A DNA stretch of 64,000 nucleotides, from the NCBI RefSeq assembly GCF_000317515.1, contig NC_019738.1, positions 4,738,001 through 4,802,000 on the forward strand. Reading direction: 5' to 3'. The position numbers were made by a program, and so were the translations under genes. Shown here in pieces: positions 1 through 7,981 of the stretch. Below the pieces are notes generated by a model. That model saw only the letters and a list, made by a program, of their open reading frames with translations. It did no database searches and was not told the DNA's origin. The number at the start of each line of letters is the position of its first letter. Positions within the stretch are counted from its first letter, which is position 1. This DNA comes from Allocoleopsis franciscana PCC 7113 (GTDB lineage: Bacteria > Cyanobacteriota > Cyanobacteriia > Cyanobacteriales > Coleofasciculaceae).

Positions 1-654
1 AAAACCAGAATCTGTATATGGAGTTTGAAGTGCTTCCAGAGCTTTCTGATAGCGTTCTATTGCCTGAGAGTATTGACCTAAATTACGACAAACTTCTCCA
101 ATATTATTGTGAATAATTCCTTCTAAAATTTTCATGCAATAGACTAAAAAACTATTTGAGGAATTGCTGTTTATCTCCTCAATATTTTTTTCATTAAGGG
201 CTAATGCTTTATTATATAATTCTAACGCTTGAGGATACTGACCCTGACTTTTATAGACAATACCTATGTTATTGAGTGTGATTACTTGAATGAATTTGTC
301 TTCACTAGCCGCCTCAAATGCTTTCTGGTAATACTCCAGAGATTGAGAATAGTGACCTAAATTCCAGTAAACCGTCCCTATATTGTTAAGAGTAATTGCA
401 ACATAATCCTGTTTACCAGCTTTTCTGTAATTTGCTAAGGCTTGTTGATATTCTTCTAAAGCTGCTTGAAACTGACTATCATCAACTTGCTTGTCACCCT
501 CTCGCTTTAACCAGCCCGCTTCATCTTTGCGGTCTTGAATCGTTTGCGCCTGTGCTGTAAGAGATAGGTGAGAAGAACGGGGTAACAGGGGAGATGTCAG
601 CGACAGCAGTAGACTAGCAGTGGCAAGGCTGAGAGATTTGAGACGGTAGTCCAT
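1..654 (-). CDS. Tetratricopeptide repeat protein, secreted, 3' end outside window
   Basis: Open from an ATG at 654 through 218 codons to the window edge, so the C-terminal part is missing. A hydrophobic N-terminus (about residues 6-30, ending in AQA) looks like a Sec signal peptide. It is followed by TPR-like repeats with the pattern ALEEYQQAL...LNNIGTVYWNLGHYSQSLEYYQKA, at least four units. An AGAGGA ribosome-binding site precedes the ATG. Cyanobacterial proteins that start this way often carry a C-terminal CHAT protease-like domain; that part is not visible, so this is only a possibility. Probably an exported protein-protein interaction scaffold. Confidence 0.85.
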   Translation of the reverse strand, partial: MDYRLKSLSLATASLLLSLTSPLLPRSSHLSLTAQAQTIQDRKDEAGWLKREGDKQVDDSQFQAALEEYQQALANYRKAGKQDYVAITLNNIGTVYWNLGHYSQSLEYYQKAFEAASEDKFIQVITLNNIGIVYKSQGQYPQALELYNKALALNEKNIEEINSNSSNSFLVYCMKILEGIIHNNIGEVCRNLGQYSQAIERYQKALEALQTPYTDSGF

Positions 655-937
655 TGGCAAGTCCTCTCTTGAGCTAGGAAAGCAGATTGCTGACTCAATG
701 CATGTATATCTCTCATGAGGGGAGAAATTATGCAATAGGTTTTGCGATTTGTTTGGCTGGCTGGAGGAACGTGATTATCTCCGGGGAGATCCCCCCAATC
801 TCCAGACTTCGTCTCGCTTCGCTATCACTAAAGCTCCGGCTTAAAAAGGGGGGCTTAATACATGAGGAATTTGCGTTTCACAGGAATAGGGGATCGCTCT
901 TTACTTAAGCTCTGGCTTGAATCTTAATTCTCCCCCC
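655..937. other. Intergenic region with G/C-rich palindromic repeat
   Basis: No convincing gene. The 5' part is the upstream region of the minus-strand TPR gene. From about 787 to 860 there is a repeat with GATCCCCCC at one end and TTAAAAAGGGGGGCTT at the other, in the opposite orientation to the copies at 930-962 and 1384-1414. A 73-codon plus-strand frame here (687-908) runs through this repeat and looks non-coding. Confidence 0.6.
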
Positions 938-962
938 TTAAAAAGGGGGGCTGGGGGGGATC
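930..962. repeat. G/C-rich palindromic repeat at DUF559 3' end
   Basis: CCCCCCTTAAAAAGGGGGG palindrome followed by CTGGGGGGGATC. The last eight codons of the DUF559 gene (MIPPSPPF and stop) are read from this repeat. A related unit lies in the same orientation at 1384-1414. Confidence 0.75.
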
Positions 963-1333
963 ATCTCCGCAATACACTGACACACCCCCTCCCACTCCTT
1001 CAACACTTCATCATTCCTAAATCTGACTACTTTCAACCCATAGCCTTCTAAAACTTGCGTTCTTTCCCTGTCATAATCTTTGCCCTCACTCGTAAAGTGA
1101 CTCTCTCCATCAACTTCTATCACTAACTTCAAATGAGCGCAGTAAAAGTCAACAATAAAGTTATCAATAGGCTTTTGCCTTAAAACTCGAAATGGGAAAT
1201 CTTTTAGGTAGCCGTACCAGAGTTTTCTCTCGGCTGCTGTCATGTTCTTACGTAGTTCCTTTGCTTTCTCTACAAGTTTTGGGTTGTAGGGAAGGTGAAA
1301 GTCAGTCACAATTAAATCTTTTTTATTCGGCAT
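938..1333 (-). CDS. DUF559 domain protein (predicted PD-(D/E)XK nuclease fold)
   Basis: 131 residues from the ATG at 1333. A longer frame opens at 1456, but its extra 41 residues are translated repeat DNA, so the inner ATG is preferred. The core (TAAERKLWYGYLKD...RVLRQKPIDNFIVDFYCAHLKLVIEVDGESH...RTQVLEGYGLKVVRFRNDEV) is a typical DUF559 domain, related to Vsr/endonuclease-like folds; the D and ExD residues in IVDFYCAHLKLVIEVDG fit the PD-(D/E)XK signature. The C-terminus is encoded by a G/C-rich repeat. The substrate is unknown. DUF559 genes are often patchily distributed; here the gene lies between two repeat copies, which suggests it could have moved as a cassette. Confidence 0.88.
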   Translation of the reverse strand: MPNKKDLIVTDFHLPYNPKLVEKAKELRKNMTAAERKLWYGYLKDFPFRVLRQKPIDNFIVDFYCAHLKLVIEVDGESHFTSEGKDYDRERTQVLEGYGLKVVRFRNDEVLKEWEGVCQCIAEMIPPSPPF

Positions 1334-1336
1334 ACG

Positions 1337-1420
1337 ATCCCCCCCAACCCCCGGACAACAAAAAGCGCAAGCAACATCTGGCTTCCCCCTTTTTAAGGGG
1401 GATGGGAGGGGGATCTCAAA
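1337..1420. repeat. G/C-rich palindromic repeat upstream of DUF559 gene
   Basis: GATCCCCCCCAACCCCCGGA near 1337, then TCCCCCTTTTTAAGGGGGAT followed by GGGAGGGGGATC at 1384-1414. Same architecture and orientation as the copy at 930-962, so the nuclease-like gene sits between direct copies. Confidence 0.7.
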
Positions 1421-1442
1421 AGGGGGGAGAATATAATTCGCA

Positions 1443-1688
1443 TCACTCAATATCATCAGGCAACTCCTTGATCGGAAGCCCTGCCTGTTCCATTAGTTCA
1501 ACTAACTTCCTCACCTGCGTCAAAGAAAGCTGAAGCCGTTGATGTTTACCACTTTCGTAATCGATCACTGTTCTCCTTGATATGCCTACAGCTTGGGCGA
1601 ACTGCTCCTGAGTCATCCCCAGGCGATCGCGAACTTGCTTCAAAGTTGGCACGTTGGGGTTGAAATTTGAATCTTGATTGTTTACCAT
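1443..1688 (-). CDS. XRE-family helix-turn-helix transcriptional regulator
   Basis: 81 residues from the ATG at 1688; an upstream TTG at 1727 would add 13 residues. The central region (LKQVRDRLGMTQEQFAQAVGISRRTVIDYESGKHQRLQLSLTQVRKLVELM) is a clear lambda-repressor-like HTH: TQEQFAQAVGIS contains the first two helices and RRTVIDYESG the recognition helix. It lies about 110 bp upstream of the DUF559 gene on the same strand with repeats between, so co-transcription is possible but not shown. No partner toxin is recognisable. Probably a DNA-binding autoregulator. Confidence 0.85.
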   Translation of the reverse strand: MVNNQDSNFNPNVPTLKQVRDRLGMTQEQFAQAVGISRRTVIDYESGKHQRLQLSLTQVRKLVELMEQAGLPIKELPDDIE

Positions 1689-1935
1689 CTTATCAGCGAT
1701 GTGAAACCCTTTCACATTGACGACCAAAAAACACAGGGGAAACGGTGGCGGTGGTTAGTGCTGTGGTTTCCCCTTTCTGAAGATATGTCATAGCCACTCA
1801 TCTTGCTTTGCAACCCAGTCTGCATGGCTGCGGTGTGGTGTCGATATGTTTTTTGTAATTTCTGTGAACGCTGAAAAAGTGATCGCGTCTTTGGTGCGAT
1901 CGCTCAATCTCCTATCCTCACTTACCCAAACTCCT

Positions 1936-2385
1936 ATGAAACATTCAAAATGGCTCCAACTCCACCAACAAGGCGAAAAAATTTGCTCTGTCCTTCGCCA
2001 ACATGGATATCGCATCACCAAACAACACCGTACCCTCTCCTGGAAACTCTGCACAGAGGGTCAGGACGAATACGCCTTAACCTGGTTACCAGAACCCGTT
2101 TCGGATTGGACTTTAGTCCCTAATAATACCAGTCCCGAACGCCAAGAACTTTGGACGCTAATTCAGCGTATATTAGCCGCAATCAGAACCCAAGATGCGG
2201 TAGATTATTCTCGTCCTTGGGCGATCGTGCGGCTCCTACCCGATGCCAGACGATATGTCGTCGCCCGATTTGTCAACCGACAAGATGCAGACGACCACAA
2301 GCGATATCTCAGCCGATTTATGCCTGCTGCCGAATTTACAGTTATTTTTGACCCACCGACCGATGAACCATCGGTGTCAACTTAA
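1936..2385 (+). CDS. Conserved-looking hypothetical protein
   Basis: 149 residues from the ATG at 1936 (MKHSKWLQLHQQGEKICSVL); the frame is open from 1846 but the upstream part is less protein-like. No domain recognised and no signal peptide or membrane segment. The sequence is rich in Trp, Arg and Gln, with a two-part look: an N-terminal helical part, then a C-terminal part (PWAIVRLLPDARRYVVARFVNRQDADDHKRYLSRFMP) that could form an alpha/beta fold. Its stop overlaps by 4 bp the stop of the convergent flavoprotein gene. Function unknown. Confidence 0.65.
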   Translation: MKHSKWLQLHQQGEKICSVLRQHGYRITKQHRTLSWKLCTEGQDEYALTWLPEPVSDWTLVPNNTSPERQELWTLIQRILAAIRTQDAVDYSRPWAIVRLLPDARRYVVARFVNRQDADDHKRYLSRFMPAAEFTVIFDPPTDEPSVST

Positions 2386-3674
2386 ACTCGATTTCCCATT
2401 GCTTGACCTGCTAACCATCCTGTCGTCCAAGCACTCTGAAAGTTAAAGCCACCCGTGACGCCATCAATATCCAAAATTTCTCCCGCAAAATAAAGACCCG
2501 GAACTAAACGACTTTCCATCGTCTTAAAGTCCACTTCTTTCAAACTAACCCCGCCACAGGTGACAAACTCCTCTTTAAAAATCCCCTTCCCTTTAATCGA
2601 GTATTGTCCCTGAATCAGTTCTTGAATCAACTGGTTGAGCGCTTTTTTCGAGACTTCCGCCCAACGTTCTTCTGCACCAATACCCACACTAGCCACTAAA
2701 CTCTCCCACAACCGCTTAGGGATAGGGACAGGACAACTGGTGGTAACTTGGCGTCGCGGCAACTGAGACTTAACTGCCAATAACATTTGACGCAGACTTT
2801 CCTCGTTGTATTGGGGAAGCCAATTCACGAGTAAGGGGGTTTGGTAATGATGCTCGTGTAAAAATCGAGCACCCCAAGCCGAAAGCTTGAGAACCGCAGG
2901 GCCACTTAACCCCCAATGAGTAATTAACAATGGCCCTGTTTGCTCTTTTAAGGTTTTACCCGCTTCCGGTAATCGTAAATGAGCATTATTCACACTTATC
3001 CCTGCTAAATCCCGCAAGCGAGGGTCAGGAATATTAAAGGTAAATAGAGAAGGAACAGGGGATACAACGGTATGACCTAAGGCTTGAGCTATGGCGTAAC
3101 CTTGGGGATTGCTGCCAGTGGCAAGGAGGATGCGATCGCACCTTAAAATCTCACCCGTTTTTAATTCAACCTCAAACGCCCATGGGGTAGGGTTGCTATC
3201 CTCGATTTCACCTGAGAGTCGAGAATGTTGTGGTTCAATCGACTTCACCGCTGTACCCATGCGAAACCTGACTCCAGCATCCTCAGCGGCATTCATCAAA
3301 CCATTCACAATCGTTTCTGAATTATCTGTGACGGGAAACATCCGTCCATCGGACTCGGTTTTCAGCTTCACACCCTGAGACTCAAACCACGCCACGGTAT
3401 CCTTGGCGTGAAATCGCGTAAAAGCCCCCCGCAACGCTTTGCTGCCTCTGGGGTAATTTTGCACCAAAAGCGCAGGTTCAAAGCAGGCATGGGTAACATT
3501 GCAGCGTCCCCCACCGGAAATCCGAACCTTAGATAAAGGCTGACGCCCACCTTCTAATAAAGTAACTTGGGCGTGGGGATGGGCAGACGCACAGGTGACT
3601 GCACCGAAAAAACCCGCCGCACCACCCCCGATGACTATAATTCTTAAAGATTGCAAAGCGAATAAATTACCCAA
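2382..3674 (-). CDS. HI0933/YhiN-family FAD-dependent oxidoreductase
   Basis: 430 residues from a TTG at 3674; a second TTG at 3653 is also possible because the Rossmann motif begins only 10-15 residues in. GGGAAG (about residues 16-21) is the dinucleotide-binding loop. The family signature SGGGRCNVTH follows near residue 53. GGVTGGFNFQSAWTTGWLAG at the C-terminus is the typical FAD-contacting end of the HI0933/BaiN-like family. Physiological substrates are poorly known in this family. It starts 14 bp after the rubredoxin stop on the same strand, suggesting a two-gene electron-transfer operon. Confidence 0.9.
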   Translation of the reverse strand: MGNLFALQSLRIIVIGGGAAGFFGAVTCASAHPHAQVTLLEGGRQPLSKVRISGGGRCNVTHACFEPALLVQNYPRGSKALRGAFTRFHAKDTVAWFESQGVKLKTESDGRMFPVTDNSETIVNGLMNAAEDAGVRFRMGTAVKSIEPQHSRLSGEIEDSNPTPWAFEVELKTGEILRCDRILLATGSNPQGYAIAQALGHTVVSPVPSLFTFNIPDPRLRDLAGISVNNAHLRLPEAGKTLKEQTGPLLITHWGLSGPAVLKLSAWGARFLHEHHYQTPLLVNWLPQYNEESLRQMLLAVKSQLPRRQVTTSCPVPIPKRLWESLVASVGIGAEERWAEVSKKALNQLIQELIQGQYSIKGKGIFKEEFVTCGGVSLKEVDFKTMESRLVPGLYFAGEILDIDGVTGGFNFQSAWTTGWLAGQAMGNRV

Positions 3675-3688
3675 GAAACGAACATCTT

Positions 3689-3853
3689 CTATTCGTTATA
3701 CTCTTCAAAGTCTTCTTTCGTCGCACCGCACACTGGACAGACCCAATCTTCAGGAATATCTTCAAAAGCGGTTCCCGGTGCGATATCACTATCCGGGTCG
3801 CCTTCTGCCGGGTCGTAGACGTAGCCGCAAACAGTACAGAGATATTTCTTCAT
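3689..3853 (-). CDS. Rubredoxin (stand-alone, 54 aa)
   Basis: Short gene with a strong GAGGAG ribosome-binding site before the ATG at 3853. Two CPxCG-like knuckles, C6-x2-C9 ([10 protein letters not shown]) and C39-x2-C42 ([11 protein letters not shown]), bind one iron; the acidic middle ([18 protein letters not shown]) is typical. At 54 residues it is a minimal soluble rubredoxin without the C-terminal membrane helix of cyanobacterial RubA, so it is probably not the photosystem I assembly rubredoxin. It is followed after 14 bp by the flavoprotein gene, which could be its redox partner (inference). Confidence 0.95.
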   Translation of the reverse strand: MKKYLCTVCGYVYDPAEGDPDSDIAPGTAFEDIPEDWVCPVCGATKEDFEEYNE

Positions 3854-3887
3854 TGTTCACTCCTCTAACCGACGAGGATAGTATAAA

Positions 3888-3911
3888 CCTCCGGAAAGCA
3901 GCTTCCGGAGG
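3888..3911 (-). terminator. Hairpin terminator after ChaB-domain gene
   Basis: Perfect 9-bp stem CCTCCGGAA/TTCCGGAGG with a 6-nt loop, between the ChaB-domain stop (3935) and the rubredoxin start (3853); on the minus strand a TTTATA stretch follows. It would end the ChaB transcript before the rubredoxin operon. Confidence 0.7.
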
Positions 3912-3934
3912 CTAAATATTTTATTTAGGTTTAG

Positions 3935-4702
3935 CTAAACCGTTGCTTTTTGCTTCGACCAGACACCATTTTCATCTTCCTCATACTGTTGGTGAACGGT
4001 TTCCCAAGCTGCCTGTTCTGCCTTCATCGGGTCTTCTGTCTCATCGAAGACGGTATTGTAACGTTCCATGAAGGTTGTTTGAGCCTGTTCGGAGAGATGC
4101 GATCGCACTTCGGGAGACAAGTCCCTAGCCTCATTACACCGACCAGGACAGGCGCGAGGTAGGGTCATCTCAGTGGTATGCACTTCTTCTCCACCTGCAC
4201 TTTCTAATAACAATTGAAATTCTCCACTTTTATTGGCAGGAACTTCTGCCATCACCAGAAACTCACCTGCTTCTACGCGAGTTTGGTAAATGGTTGCCTT
4301 CTCTTCCGGCATTCCCCAAGCGACAAGGGCAGACACTAAACCTGCACCCGCACTTCCTGCGATCGCACCACTTGCCGCACCCAACAGTAGCGCACCCAAG
4401 GGACCTGCTGCTACTACAGGGCCAACAAAGGGAATAAACAAGACTCCAACACCCGTTAGTAGAGCCAAAAAGGAGCCAAATAAGGAACCAAAAACGGCAC
4501 CGGATCGCAGCCCCCCAAAGACGACATCCCGTTTAGTGATAAAGCCAGCAATTCGGGTTTTGGACTGAAAATTTTTGCCCATAACCGAAATGTGGTCTTG
4601 AGGCACGCCCCGATCCATTAAACGCCGTACCACTTGATCAAGTTGCTCTTGTTCCTTAAATACGGCTGAAATCGTGCGTTCTGCTCTATATTCGTCAACC
4701 AT
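3935..4702 (-). CDS. Membrane-associated protein with C-terminal ChaB domain
   Basis: 255 residues, ATG at 4702 preceded by a near-perfect GGAGGG ribosome-binding site. N-terminal part (1-70: [36 protein letters not shown]) resembles the short alpha/beta stress-type domains of cyanobacterial glycine-zipper proteins. Residues about 65-135 are a glycine/alanine-rich hydrophobic stretch, probably membrane inserted. Residues about 190-250 ([54 protein letters not shown]) match ChaB, a small fold named for a putative cation-transport regulator. The fusion suggests a membrane or stress role; no substrate can be named. A second, stand-alone ChaB gene lies at 48388. Confidence 0.82.
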   Translation of the reverse strand: MVDEYRAERTISAVFKEQEQLDQVVRRLMDRGVPQDHISVMGKNFQSKTRIAGFITKRDVVFGGLRSGAVFGSLFGSFLALLTGVGVLFIPFVGPVVAAGPLGALLLGAASGAIAGSAGAGLVSALVAWGMPEEKATIYQTRVEAGEFLVMAEVPANKSGEFQLLLESAGGEEVHTTEMTLPRACPGRCNEARDLSPEVRSHLSEQAQTTFMERYNTVFDETEDPMKAEQAAWETVHQQYEEDENGVWSKQKATV

Positions 4703-4850
4703 TTTTACCCTCCGTAGGCATATTTTCTAATTTTTGATGCCTCTAGAAGGCTACTGAACGGCTGCATAGCACAAAATCGCCCTTAAGATTGATTATTTAG
4801 CAATATTTAAAGATAGTTGATAAATCCTGTATGTAATGTTACAGGTAAGC

Positions 4851-5054
4851 TTAATAACGGCGAGTTTTCTGAACACCGTAAGCCAATCCTGTGGCAATTG
4901 ACAGCAAAATTAAGATCCAAATCACAAGACCCGGTAAAGCCGTGAAACCAGGAACAGCAAAGCCTCTCAGGACATAAACAAGAATAGTAACGGCCAGAGT
5001 ACCAGCAAAAACGTAAGACAAGATTAGAGTTTCTGAAGGGGGAGATTGACTCAT
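4851..5054 (-). CDS. Small two-helix membrane protein, unknown function
   Basis: 67 residues. After a polar MSQSPPSE start, two hydrophobic segments (about residues 9-28 and 36-58) separated by a short Gly/Pro-rich loop, then a basic tail QKTRRY. No recognised family. It stands alone between divergent neighbours. The clean membrane topology and ATG start support a real gene; function unknown. Confidence 0.65.
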   Translation of the reverse strand: MSQSPPSETLILSYVFAGTLAVTILVYVLRGFAVPGFTALPGLVIWILILLSIATGLAYGVQKTRRY

Positions 5055-5158
5055 AGGAATTTAGATTTTAGAGGTTAGATTTGGGATGGGATCGAAATCT
5101 AGCTGAGTGCAAGAATTTATACACTCATCCTATTCTTTTCGTAGCGAGTTGCCACTGG

Positions 5159-5482
5159 ATGAAACAGACAATGTTCAAAACTCTCCAACATTACTGGACT
5201 GGAATAGCCGTTTACGACCGCTGTCAGCAACCTAGCATTCGCTCCCAATGGCAAGCGTTCAAAGATGAGATGGCAGAATTCTTAGAGAAGCCAAGCATTG
5301 AGGAATTTTGGGATATCTTGCATTCGGCTGGCAGGGTTGTTTGGAAGTTGACAGGAATACCATTACAACTCCTCGCTTGGCCTACTGTTCGCAAACATGG
5401 TCTGCGGTTTGCCGAACAGGGCTGTATTCGCAGCCGCCGCAACTGTAAGGGTCACTGTTGTCATCAGCTAAGTCTAGAATAA
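5159..5482 (+). CDS. Hypothetical protein
   Basis: 107 residues from the ATG at 5159 (MKQTMFKTLQHYWTG); another ATG at 5171 is possible and the open frame extends to 5081. The sequence has many Trp and a cysteine-rich C-terminus (GCIRSRRNCKGHCCHQ), with four closely spaced Cys/His residues that could bind metal. No family recognised. It ends 24 bp before the alpha/beta hydrolase gene and may be co-transcribed with it. Confidence 0.6.
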   Translation: MKQTMFKTLQHYWTGIAVYDRCQQPSIRSQWQAFKDEMAEFLEKPSIEEFWDILHSAGRVVWKLTGIPLQLLAWPTVRKHGLRFAEQGCIRSRRNCKGHCCHQLSLE

Positions 5483-5506
5483 TACTTATTATTTGGAATT
5501 GAGGTT

Positions 5507-6439
5507 ATGGCGATCGCTCAATCCACTTCAACGCAGACCGCATCTACGGAACACAGCATCGGTGGTACCGTCCACAACTATCGTTGGACTTGGCAAGGAC
5601 AAGTGCAAATCGTGGTGTATGAAACCCTGGGCGAGGGAACACCGGTGTTGCTACTCCCTGCCTTTAGTACTGTCTCCACACGGGAAGAGATGGGGGGAAT
5701 TGCCCAGCACTTATCCTCTCAGTTTCAGGTTATAACCTTGGATTGGCCTGGATTTGGTGACTCGGAGCGTTCATCTTTAGATTACCGCTCATCGTTATAT
5801 CATCAGTTTTTGCAAGATTTCGTTAGAGATATTTTAGATAGCCCAACAGCGATAGTGGCAGCCGGTCATGCGGCTGGATATGCGATGCAGTTGGCGCAAA
5901 AAATGCCATCCTCTGTGAGCAAAATTGTTTTAGTCGCTCCCACTTGGCGCGGTCCTTTACCAACAATGGGAGCCAATTCGCAGGTATCTGGCATGGTCAG
6001 AGAGCTAGTGCAATCGCCTATTTTAGGTCAAACACTCTACCAGATGAATACAACTTCCTCCTTTTTGCGCTTCATGTATGGGCGTCATGTGTATGTTGAG
6101 GATGCCAAGTTGACGCCAGAATTTATAACCCACAAGCGGGAAATTACTCAGCAACCGGGAGCCAGATATGCTCCGGCAGCATTTGTCACAGGCGCAATTG
6201 ACCCAGTACAGGAACGTGCCGAGTTTTTAGGATACTTCCAATCCTTATCCGTGCCAGTGATGGTCATGATCGGGGAACAGGTTCCTCCTAAATCAAGGAT
6301 GGAAATGGATGTACTCGCTGGATTGCCGGGTGTTCAGTCGGCGGTGCTTCCAGGTTCTTTAGGGATGCATGAGGAATGTGCGGAAGCTGTGGCAGAGGTG
6401 GTTTTGCCGTTTTTGTCACGAACCCCAGAGGGCAAGTAG
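5507..6439 (+). CDS. Alpha/beta hydrolase-fold protein lacking the nucleophile serine
   Basis: 310 residues with a GAGG site before the ATG. The fold is clear: oxyanion-strand region VLLLPAFSTVSTREEMGG (about 47-64), VITLDWPGFGDSER (about 75-88), the elbow, and a C-terminal GMHEE supplying the usual histidine. At the nucleophile elbow the G-x-S-x-G motif reads G120-H-A-A-G124, so the serine is replaced by alanine at residue 122. Either the protein is a non-catalytic relative, for instance binding a lipid or pigment, or it uses another mechanism. No frameshift or other decay is seen, so the substitution looks maintained. Substrate unknown. Confidence 0.85.
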   Translation: MAIAQSTSTQTASTEHSIGGTVHNYRWTWQGQVQIVVYETLGEGTPVLLLPAFSTVSTREEMGGIAQHLSSQFQVITLDWPGFGDSERSSLDYRSSLYHQFLQDFVRDILDSPTAIVAAGHAAGYAMQLAQKMPSSVSKIVLVAPTWRGPLPTMGANSQVSGMVRELVQSPILGQTLYQMNTTSSFLRFMYGRHVYVEDAKLTPEFITHKREITQQPGARYAPAAFVTGAIDPVQERAEFLGYFQSLSVPVMVMIGEQVPPKSRMEMDVLAGLPGVQSAVLPGSLGMHEECAEAVAEVVLPFLSRTPEGK

Positions 6440-6589
6440 TCTAGGAGTGAGATGTTAAATACCTAGCTTGGGAGATTATTGTTGGATTGGCATTGAATAA
6501 TTTGGAGTAAAGCGCTAACAGGAGAGGGATAGCTTTATATCTCAGCCAAATGATAGCGACTTGCTTAAGTTAGTTGCATATCTAAACCC

Positions 6590-7189
6590 ATGAAACGACT
6601 CCAGCCAACAACTGCCGGTTTAGCTTTGACGCTGTTAGTAATAATGACAGGATGCGGTAAGGAGCAGACTCCACAACCTGATGCCATCTTTGTCTTAGGG
6701 GGAGCAACAGAGCGAGAGCGGTTTGCGGCTAAGTTTGCGGCAAAGCATCCAGAACTGCCGATCTGGGTGTCGTCGGGTAGCCCTGAAGGCTACGCAAAAC
6801 GGGTATTTGCCAAGGCTGGAATTGCCAAGAATCGCGTCCACTTGGATTATGAAGCCGTGGATACAGTGACTAACTTCACAAGTTTCGTAGATAAGTTTCA
6901 ATCTCAGGGAGTGGATAGCGTTTATTTAATTACTTCCGACTACCATATGCGCCGCGCTCTGGTTATCGGTGAAATTGTGTTTGGCACCAGAGGAATTAAG
7001 ATTTCTCCTGTACCGATTCCTACGGGGAAGCCTACTGAACCCACGAAAAAATGCCTGCGAGATGGTGCAAGAGCAATCCTTTGGGCCAATACGGGACATA
7101 CCGGCGCAAGTCTCTCTCAGAAAGCAGACATTGCCCAGAAACCGAAACTCGACTCTAGTATGTTGTTAAGTGCTTGCTACAGAAAGTAG
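6590..7189 (+). CDS. YdcF/DUF218-family lipoprotein
   Basis: 199 residues. The N-terminus is a signal peptide with a lipobox-like IMTGC, the predicted lipidated cysteine being residue 22. The DUF218 domain follows: PDAIFVLGG near residue 30, then DTVTNFTSF, and [10 protein letters not shown], the characteristic YHMRRA segment of the family (SanA/YdcF/ElyC-like). Related proteins act in envelope integrity, but the reaction is not settled. The last codons and the TAG stop lie inside the inverted repeat of the element at 7184-7374, so the native C-terminus may have been altered by that element. Confidence 0.85.
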   Translation: MKRLQPTTAGLALTLLVIMTGCGKEQTPQPDAIFVLGGATERERFAAKFAAKHPELPIWVSSGSPEGYAKRVFAKAGIAKNRVHLDYEAVDTVTNFTSFVDKFQSQGVDSVYLITSDYHMRRALVIGEIVFGTRGIKISPVPIPTGKPTEPTKKCLRDGARAILWANTGHTGASLSQKADIAQKPKLDSSMLLSACYRK

Positions 7190-7374
7190 GTAAGCATTAA
7201 TATTTGTCGTTGAGGCAAGGCAGAGGGTATAAGGCAGAAGGCAGAAGGCAGAAGGCAGAAGGCAGAAGGCAGAAGGCAGAAGGCAGAAGGCAGAAGGCAG
7301 AAGGCAGAAGGGTAGAGGATTAAAGTCTCTTAGCATTTGTTGATATACCTTCGTTGATTTGTGCTTACCTACTT
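7184..7374. repeat. MITE-like element with an 80-bp heptamer array
   Basis: A perfect 13-bp inverted repeat, AAGTAGGTAAGCA at 7184-7196 and TGCTTACCTACTT at 7362-7374, encloses 7231-7310, which is about 11.4 uninterrupted copies of AAGGCAG. No coding capacity. The left end overlaps the stop codon of the YdcF gene and the right end abuts the IS5-type element, whose target duplication TACTTA partly lies in the right inverted repeat. Such an array is expected to vary in copy number between strains. Confidence 0.85.
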
Positions 7375-7495
7375 AGGGCTTACTGCACAAATCCGAAACC
7401 CTTAGCCATCAATAGTTTAAGCGGCATTGATAGTTGCTCAGCTGCAAGGCAATCAGGTAAAATCCGACAAAACCCTTGCACCTGAACTAGGGAAA

Positions 7496-7981
7496 ATGTA
7501 CCGGAAAGTTGACTCACCCCCCACCCCACCGGAAAAGTTTGAGTTACCCTTTGAGGGAAAGTTATCACAAGATAACCGTTGGGTAATCATCGCTAATCTC
7601 ATACCCTGGGAAGAATTTGAAGAGGAATACGCCAGAAACTTTGCCGAAGATATAGGTGCACCCGCCCTACCGTTTAGGATGGCATTGGGTTCATTAATAA
7701 TCAAAGAGAAATTAGGAATAAGTGATAGAGAAACAGTAGAACAGATAAAAGAGAATCCGTATTTACAATACTTTATAGGACAAAAGTATTACAGCAACGA
7801 GGCTCCGTTTGACGCCTCCCTATTAGTGAGATTTAGAGAAAGAATAAATGCGAATTTAGTGAATCAAATAAATCAAAGAATGGTACACAAGAGTCAAGAA
7901 GAGAGCGAGGAGAAAGCTAAAAAAAAAGCTCACTCTCAGAAAGGGAAGAAGCAAGAGAGCGCTCCAATCAAGGGAAATTAA
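7496..7981 (+). CDS. IS5-family transposase, N-terminal frame
   Basis: 161 residues from the ATG at 7496 (MYRKVDSPPTPPEKF), preceded by AGGG; an open TTG start exists at 7427. It holds the N-terminal transposase domain (RMALGSLIIKEKLGISDRETVEQIKENPYLQYFIGQKYY...FDASLLVRFRERI). The frame runs through nine A residues at 7919-7927 and stops at 7979-7981. After the A run the -1 frame, not this one, continues the family sequence (NQGKLILDATCAPGDI), so the last about 18 residues here are not transposase-like. Either a -1 ribosomal frameshift on the A run produces the full enzyme, or an indel in the run has broken the gene. Confidence 0.8.
   Translation: MYRKVDSPPTPPEKFELPFEGKLSQDNRWVIIANLIPWEEFEEEYARNFAEDIGAPALPFRMALGSLIIKEKLGISDRETVEQIKENPYLQYFIGQKYYSNEAPFDASLLVRFRERINANLVNQINQRMVHKSQEESEEKAKKKAHSQKGKKQESAPIKGN

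Noticed and set aside
687-908. Plus-strand 73-codon frame
   Set aside because: It runs through the G/C-rich repeat and has no ribosome-binding site or protein-like composition.
938-1688. XRE regulator and DUF559 protein as a toxin-antitoxin pair
   Set aside because: They are separated by about 110 bp of repeats, have no overlapping or coupled starts, and DUF559 is not established as a toxin.
7231-7310. CRISPR-like array
   Set aside because: The 7-bp unit is a direct tandem repeat without spacers, and it lies inside an inverted-repeat element.
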